Shown one piece after another: positions 14,277 to 18,425 of a DNA stretch of 18,425 nt. This stretch comes from Treponema sp. UBA3819. Lineage in GTDB: Bacteria; Spirochaetota; Spirochaetia; Treponematales; Treponemataceae. Below the pieces are notes generated by a model. That model worked only from the letters and a program-made list of their open reading frames with translations. It did not search any database and was not told the origin of the DNA. Both the position numbers and the translations under genes were made by a program. Positions within the stretch are counted from its first letter, which is position 1. The number at the start of each line of letters is the position of its first letter. The DNA lies in the NCBI GenBank assembly GCA_002369025.1, contig DFDV01000100.1, positions 1-18,425 of the forward strand, in the 5' to 3' direction.

Positions 14277-15185
14277 ATGAAGACAATTCTTGTTTCAGGT
14301 ATTACGCTAGCAGTTTTACTTTGTATTATTTCTTGTACGAAAAAGGTGGATGAAGTGTCAGTCGAGTCACAGTCAATTGGAATGGAAACGATGATAAATG
14401 CCCGTGAATTAGGCGGATATACTTCGTCTGATGGTCGTAAGGTGCGTCGGGGACTGATTTTGCGTACTGCAAGGCCTTCCTCGGCAAGCGAAAATGACAT
14501 CAGGCGGCTGACAGATGTATATCATCTGGCTACAATTGTAGACTTCCGCATGACCTCAGAGCGCATTGAAAATCCAAGCCCTGAGATTCCGGGTGTAAAG
14601 AATGTATGGCTCCGTATCATCGATGAAAAACTGCTGGAAGAACTGCATAAGATGGTAGAGGAAGTAAAAGGACCGCAGACTATGCCAAAAACTCCCCTGG
14701 AGAAAATTCAGCTTGCCTTTAGTTCCGGATTTGTAAGCGACCGCATGTACATCGATTTTGTTTCATCAGATCAGGGAAAGTCAGGTTATCAGGCCTTTTT
14801 TAAGGAACTGCTTTCATTGCCAGAAGGAAAGTCTCTGCTCTTTCACTGTACTCAGGGAAAAGACCGTACGGGAATTGCGGCCATGCTCATCCTTTCTGCC
14901 CTGGATGTAAGCGAAGATACAATTTTGCGCGACTATGAACTGACAAATGCATTTAATAAGGCGCTGATTGAAAAAGAAAAGCAGATGCTTGCAGGATTTG
15001 GTGTGACTGATGAAGCGGAAATGAATAAATATCTTTCCGTGATGGACCAGGTTAATGGCAAGTACATGGTGAATGTGCTTGACTACCTTAAGGATGAATA
15101 TGGTTCGGTCAAGGGCTACATAAAGAATGCATTAAAGATTACAGACGAAGAAATAAATCAGCTGAAAGATAAGTTTCTTGAATAG
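14277..15185 (+). CDS. Lipoprotein tyrosine-phosphatase-like protein (MptpB/LipA type)
   Basis: A 302-residue predicted lipoprotein. The signal peptide MKTILVSGITLAVLLCIISC gives lipobox Cys20, with Ser at -1 as spirochetes allow. The mature part begins with the Tyr_phosphatase3 N-motif (NARELGGYTSSDGRKVRRG, 41-59, then LILRTARP). It carries the P-loop HCTQGKDRTG (190-199), with nucleophile Cys191 and Arg197 of the CX5R motif. The GKDRTG form is that of secreted MptpB/LipA enzymes, which act on phosphotyrosine and/or phosphoinositides; the substrate here is unknown. ATG 14277 is 1 nt after the dapB stop, with GGAG 12 nt upstream. A terminator follows. Confidence 0.85.
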   Translation: MKTILVSGITLAVLLCIISCTKKVDEVSVESQSIGMETMINARELGGYTSSDGRKVRRGLILRTARPSSASENDIRRLTDVYHLATIVDFRMTSERIENPSPEIPGVKNVWLRIIDEKLLEELHKMVEEVKGPQTMPKTPLEKIQLAFSSGFVSDRMYIDFVSSDQGKSGYQAFFKELLSLPEGKSLLFHCTQGKDRTGIAAMLILSALDVSEDTILRDYELTNAFNKALIEKEKQMLAGFGVTDEAEMNKYLSVMDQVNGKYMVNVLDYLKDEYGSVKGYIKNALKITDEEINQLKDKFLE

Positions 15186-15192
15186 AAAAGAT

Positions 15193-15218
15193 GGCAGTGC
15201 CTTTTGACACTGCCTTTT
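15193..15218. terminator. Bidirectional intrinsic terminator between the phosphatase gene and mutL
   Basis: GGCAGTG (15193-15199) pairs perfectly with CACTGCC (15208-15214) across an 8-nt loop, followed by TTTT and then ACTTT on the + strand. Read on the minus strand, the same hairpin is followed after 2 nt by TTTT, so it can also end the mutL transcript. Its T-run overlaps the mutL stop codon. Confidence 0.8.
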
Positions 15219-17151
15219 ACTTTGTCCGCCTGATTTTCATAAAAAGCTGTTCTTTTGTAAGGGTAGTCCAGACCGGGCGGCCGTGGGGGCAGTGGGGGTC
15301 CGGAAGGGCAAGGGCATCTTTTGCAAGCCGGGCGGCAGTTGCCTTGTCCAGTACATAACCGTCTTTTACCGCAGCCTTACATGCCGTCATCGCCGCAATT
15401 TTCCAAATGATTTCATTGACGCTCACCTGGGTCACTAAAAGGGCATCATGCAAATCCTGTTCCGTTCCCTTCCAGCGGACTGGTGCCGTAGAAAATTCAA
15501 AGCGACCTTCACCTGTTTTTTTCCCGTCAAAGCCCGCATCCGATAAGGCGGGAAGATTTTCTGAAAGCCAGGCATCTTCTTCCTCTGTGTCCGTTGTAAT
15601 GACATAGGGAATCAAAAGAGGCTGTTTTTCTCCGCCCTTTGCAAGAATCTGGTCAAAAAGAATGCGCTCGTGGGCCGCGTGCTGGTCAATAAAATAGAGA
15701 GTATTGTCTTTTTCTACCAGAATAAAAGTGCCGAGTGTGTTTCCGATATAGGTAAAGCCGTCGGCATCTTTTTTTTCAGGCGTAAAAGAAGGTGCTGCAG
15801 AAAGACTGGCTTTTTCAGAAAAATCTTCAGCCTGCGTTGATTCTGCGGAAAGGGCTGTTTCTGCTGATAAAGCCGCCTCTGCAAGGAATTTTGAATGGGT
15901 AAAAGAAGAGAATGCCTTTTCTGTCGCAGGGGAGCGGTCATAGTCAAAAAAACGGGCGCGAAAGTCAGAGCTTTTTGAAGATGACTGGAATGAGTCAGAT
16001 TGTTTTGAAGCCTGGCTTGTAAAGATGTCAGGCTTTTTTGCAGGCTCGGGGGAAAGAAGTTCTGGCTGGGCTGAATCCGCGACCAGAATTGACTCCATTT
16101 CCTGGCTACGGGAAGTTTTTATTCCATAGGAGCGGAAAAAAGAGCGGAGTGTAGAACTTACGCCGTGATGAAGTTCCGACGAGTCCTTAAAACGGACTTC
16201 TTTTTTTGCGGGATGAATGTTAAAGTCCACCAGAGCGGGATCCATCTCCACAAAAAGGGCTGCAATGGGATGAGTGCCGTTGGGAAAAAATCCCTGGCAG
16301 CCGTATTCAATAGCCTGTAAAAGAGAATATTCCTGAACGCGGCGGCCATTTACATAAATAAAAATCTGTTTCCTGTCATTGCGCCATACAGACGGCTCCC
16401 CAATGATGAGGCGGAATGACCAGGTGTCCCCGCCTGCCTTGACTTCAGAAAAAAGTGACGGATTTTCTTTCAGTTCCAGGGCAGCGGTAAAACGGTCAGC
16501 GGCAGATACACCGCGGGGCAGATCGTAGCGGATTTGTCCGTCTATGGTGAGGCGGAAAGTAATGTCGGTGCGGGGAAGGGCTTTTTCTACAAAAATTTCC
16601 CGGCACATCATCGTTTCGCTTGCAGGGCGTTTCAAAAACTGGCGGCGGGCTGGAAAATTTTCAAAAAGCCCTTCACTCATAACGATGGTGCCCTGTCCGT
16701 TCTGTACCGGGGGAATAGTTTCAATGATATGGTCTTCCGTGATGGAGGCCCGCATTTTTTTTGTGCCGCTCATGATGGTAAGCCTGCTCACGGCGGCAAC
16801 TGAGGCTAAGGCTTCTCCGCGAAAGCCCAGAGTTGTAAGGTTGAGAAGATCTTCTGCCTGACTGATTTTGCTGGTGGCATGGGGACGGGCACAGGCTGAC
16901 AAATCTTCCTCTGTCATGCCGCTTCCGTTGTCTGAAATGCGGATTTTTTCTATGCCGCCGCCTGCAATTTCTACGCTGATTTCATTTGCGCCAGAGTCCA
17001 CGGCATTGTCCATGAATTCCCGGACGATGGCACAGGGGCGGTCTATTACTTCACCTGCGGCAATTTTTCGCGCAACTTCTGTGCTAAGCTGACGGACAGG
17101 GCGGCGGACAGGAGACTGAATCTGCTGACCGGCGGAGGATTGACTATCCAT
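15217..17151 (-). CDS. mutL: DNA mismatch repair protein MutL
   Basis: GHKL ATPase linking MutS mismatch recognition to strand incision. In the 644-residue form the ATPase motifs are KIAAGEVIDRP (29-39), catalytic E45 and N49 in REFMDNAVDSGA, DNGSGM (74-79), ATSK (92-95) and GFRGEA (109-114). Residues ~355-455 are a Ser/Ala-rich linker. The C-terminus has the endonuclease motifs DQHAAHE (489-495), ACK (590-592) and CPHGRP (621-626), so it should nick DNA itself, as in bacteria without MutH. The final Glu of DQHA(X)2E(X)4E is Asp here. ATG 17151 overlaps xseB by 8 nt; the longer TTG reading to 17220 lacks support. Confidence 0.94.
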   Translation of the reverse strand: MDSQSSAGQQIQSPVRRPVRQLSTEVARKIAAGEVIDRPCAIVREFMDNAVDSGANEISVEIAGGGIEKIRISDNGSGMTEEDLSACARPHATSKISQAEDLLNLTTLGFRGEALASVAAVSRLTIMSGTKKMRASITEDHIIETIPPVQNGQGTIVMSEGLFENFPARRQFLKRPASETMMCREIFVEKALPRTDITFRLTIDGQIRYDLPRGVSAADRFTAALELKENPSLFSEVKAGGDTWSFRLIIGEPSVWRNDRKQIFIYVNGRRVQEYSLLQAIEYGCQGFFPNGTHPIAALFVEMDPALVDFNIHPAKKEVRFKDSSELHHGVSSTLRSFFRSYGIKTSRSQEMESILVADSAQPELLSPEPAKKPDIFTSQASKQSDSFQSSSKSSDFRARFFDYDRSPATEKAFSSFTHSKFLAEAALSAETALSAESTQAEDFSEKASLSAAPSFTPEKKDADGFTYIGNTLGTFILVEKDNTLYFIDQHAAHERILFDQILAKGGEKQPLLIPYVITTDTEEEDAWLSENLPALSDAGFDGKKTGEGRFEFSTAPVRWKGTEQDLHDALLVTQVSVNEIIWKIAAMTACKAAVKDGYVLDKATAARLAKDALALPDPHCPHGRPVWTTLTKEQLFMKIRRTK

Positions 17152-17428
17152 TCTGGCGCAGGCCTTCTGCTGGAGCTCCCGCACTGCCTGTTCCTGCATC
17201 CGCAGCAGTAAATAAATCAAGTTCGGGAGTATCTGCTGAGTTTGGAACAGGCTGGTTCATCAGAATCTGGATTTTTCCTTCGATTTTTTCGATATCTTTT
17301 TCCAGCGTTTTGGCCAGTTTGATACCTTCTTCAAAATCCTTGAGGGCGTCTTCCAGAGAAATGTCCGTACGTTTTATATCGTTTGTAAGCTCTTCAAGCT
17401 TTGCCAGATTAGACTCAAAATCTTTCAT
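17144..17428 (-). CDS. xseB: Exodeoxyribonuclease VII small subunit
   Basis: Small subunit of the single-strand exonuclease, associating with XseA, which is not in this window. The 94 residues contain the helical-hairpin signature: FESNLAKLEELTNDIKRTDI, SLEDALKDFEEGIKLAKTLE, then KIEGKIQIL. A low-complexity tail (~58-94, Ala/Gly/Pro-rich) is longer than usual. The stop overlaps the mutL start by 8 nt. GAGGG lies only 1 nt before the ATG at 17428, too close for an ordinary Shine-Dalgarno, and a -10-like TAAACT ends 6 nt upstream. Confidence 0.9.
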   Translation of the reverse strand: MKDFESNLAKLEELTNDIKRTDISLEDALKDFEEGIKLAKTLEKDIEKIEGKIQILMNQPVPNSADTPELDLFTAADAGTGSAGAPAEGLRQNG

Positions 17429-17477
17429 GCCCTCAGTTTAGCATGTTTTGCTCCTTTTTGTCAGCATATTGAGGGCA
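17428..17477 (-). promoter_or_regulatory. xseB promoter flanked by an 8-bp inverted repeat
   Basis: On the minus strand, -35-like CTGACA (17459-17464) and -10-like TAAACT (17435-17440) have an 18-bp spacer, with predicted start at or near the ATG. TGCCCTCA and TGAGGGCA (17470-17477 and 17428-17435) form a perfect inverted repeat on either side, 42 bp centre to centre (four turns). It may be an operator, or an RNA stem that hides the start codon in read-through transcripts. Confidence 0.4.
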
Positions 17478-17505
17478 GGGGAATGATTTTTGTGGCAGCC
17501 TGTTT

Positions 17506-18270
17506 TTAGATTCCTTCTGCGTAAGTGACCCGCTTTTCAAATTTAAATGCGTCAAGGAATTTTTGTGCCCTCTCCGTTTTTGGATTGGTAAAGAATTCCT
17601 CGGGTCTTGCTTCTTCTACGATAACGCCTTCGTCAATAAAAACGATTCTGTCAGCAACGGCACGGGCAAATTCCAGCTGGTGGGTCACAATCAGCATGGT
17701 GCGGCCTTCTTTTGCCAGATTCATCATTACATCAAGAACTTCCCTAACCATCTCGGGGTCAAGGGCAGCCGTGACTTCATCAAACAAAAGGACTTCCGGG
17801 TTCATGCAGAGGGCGCGGACGATTGCTACACGCTGCTTCTGTCCGCCAGAAAGTTCCCGGGGATAGGCGTTTTTTTTGTCAAGCAGACCGACTCTGGCAA
17901 GAAGTTTTTCAGCTTGAGCCGTTACTTCAGCCTTGTCACGCTTTTGTGCCTTTAGTGGTCCCAGTAAAATGTTTTTGAGGACGGTCATGTTGGGAAATAA
18001 ATCGTAGCTCTGGAAAACCATGCCAACCTTCTGGCGAATTTTGTGCATATCATTCTTGCGGTTGGAAATTACTTCATCATCTAGCAGAATTTCTCCGCCC
18101 TGAATGCTTTCCAGACCATTGATGCAGCGGAGCAGGGTTGATTTTCCGCAGCCGGAAGGACCTAAAATCACCACGACTTCGCCTTTTTCGACATTGAGGG
18201 AAACGCCTTTTAAGATTGTGTGTTCAGTTCTGTAAGATTTTACAAGATTTGTTATTTTCAAAAGTGCCAT
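17506..18270 (-). CDS. Polar amino-acid ABC transporter ATP-binding protein (GlnQ/HisP type)
   Basis: Energises uptake of an amino acid through partner permease and binding protein, neither visible here. The 254 residues hold Walker A GPSGCGKST (37-45), the Q-loop MVFQSYDLFPNMTVLKNI (84-101), signature LSGGQ (140-144), Walker B LLFDEVTAALD (161-171) and switch His197. The FQSYDLFPNMTVL stretch and overall length are those of the PAAT family; the substrate cannot be read from sequence. ATG 18270 has GGGAG (18277-18281) 6 nt upstream. A hairpin with a T-run lies just before the Shine-Dalgarno. No downstream transporter gene follows, since xseB begins after 77 nt. Confidence 0.92.
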   Translation of the reverse strand: MALLKITNLVKSYRTEHTILKGVSLNVEKGEVVVILGPSGCGKSTLLRCINGLESIQGGEILLDDEVISNRKNDMHKIRQKVGMVFQSYDLFPNMTVLKNILLGPLKAQKRDKAEVTAQAEKLLARVGLLDKKNAYPRELSGGQKQRVAIVRALCMNPEVLLFDEVTAALDPEMVREVLDVMMNLAKEGRTMLIVTHQLEFARAVADRIVFIDEGVIVEEARPEEFFTNPKTERAQKFLDAFKFEKRVTYAEGI

Positions 18271-18283
18271 ACTTTTCTCCCAT

Positions 18284-18307
18284 AAAAAGTCAACGAGCAG
18301 TCGACTT
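18284..18307 (-). terminator. Intrinsic terminator or attenuator before the ABC ATPase gene
   Basis: On the minus strand AAGTCGAC (18300-18307) pairs with GTTGACTT (18287-18294) with one G-U pair and a 5-nt loop, followed by a T5 run (18284-18288). It follows the upstream stop by 6 nt. The T-run ends 2 nt before the Shine-Dalgarno of the ATPase gene, so read-through here would decide ATPase expression from any upstream promoter. Confidence 0.6.
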
Positions 18308-18313
18308 TCTAAG

Positions 18314-18425
18314 TTATATATTTACAGCAGACAGAACTTGAGCTGTTAGAGACAAAGGTTTGTATATTCCCTTCATTTTTTCAGCATCAAAATCTGTTTT
18401 GTAGCTGAGCAACGCCCAGACAATT
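18314..18425 (-). CDS. 3' end of an unidentified gene
   Basis: The last 36 codons of an open frame run in from the right edge and stop with TAA at 18314-18316. The readable tail is IVWALLSYKTDFDAEKMKGI followed by YKPLSLTAQVLSAVNI. It is hydrophobic at its visible start, then mixed. It could be part of a transporter upstream of the ABC ATPase, but 36 residues are too few to name it. Confidence 0.45.
   Translation of the reverse strand, partial: IVWALLSYKTDFDAEKMKGIYKPLSLTAQVLSAVNI

Overview
The window looks like a chromosomal segment of a spirochete, most likely a gut- or rumen-type Treponema. Four things point there: two ~285-residue flagellins of the spirochete periplasmic FlaB type with only D0/D1 domains, the flgK-flgL-fliW-csrA order, a flaB-flaB-flaG-fliD-orf-pilZ cluster followed by t6A genes as in other treponemes, and a lipoprotein with a permissive spirochetal lipobox. 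The lysine/diaminopimelate genes lysC and dapB suggest a less host-dependent species than T. pallidum. The genus is inferred from gene content; no database search was possible.

Layout. (1) 1-2057, + strand: the end of flgK, then flgL, fliW and csrA, tightly packed. (2) 2082-3447, - strand: an 88-residue unknown gene, tsaE and tsaB, which overlap one another and have their own sigma-70-like promoter. (3) 3508-9823, - strand: flaB, flaB, flaG, fliD, a 197-residue unknown and a membrane-anchored PilZ protein, apparently one filament/cap cluster read from a sigma-28-like promoter at about 10000. (4) 10062-11657, - strand: a sigma-70-like/HTH protein of unknown role and rdgB, behind a near-consensus sigma-54 promoter. 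(5) 11658-12143: 486 bp without a convincing gene, mostly filled by about 25 degenerate ~10-bp units in helical phase. (6) 12144-15185, + strand: lysC, dapB and a lipoprotein tyrosine-phosphatase-like gene, ended by a terminator. (7) 15217-18425, - strand: mutL and xseB (overlapping), an amino-acid ABC transporter ATPase and the 3' end of an unidentified gene.

How the parts work together. FliW and CsrA at the left edge and the two flagellin genes in the middle form the partner-switch that balances flagellin supply in other bacteria: FliW binds either flagellin or CsrA, and free CsrA represses flagellin mRNA. The first flaB has a ~160-nt leader that folds into four consecutive hairpins, with GGA (the CsrA core) in the loops of the last three. 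The second flaB has two GGAGG motifs around a small hairpin and a well-initiated 15-codon upstream ORF. FlaG, FliD and the PilZ protein supply the filament cap and probably c-di-GMP input.

The most unusual region is 11658-12143: a sigma-54 promoter pointing at a sigma-70-like gene, with a 250-bp array of helically phased A-tract units beginning about 75 bp upstream of its predicted start and running towards the lysC promoter. It could be an intrinsically curved enhancer region. Three genes (orf88, lysC, xseB) have -10-like hexamers 6-8 nt before the ATG and no properly spaced Shine-Dalgarno, suggesting leaderless or nearly leaderless transcripts.
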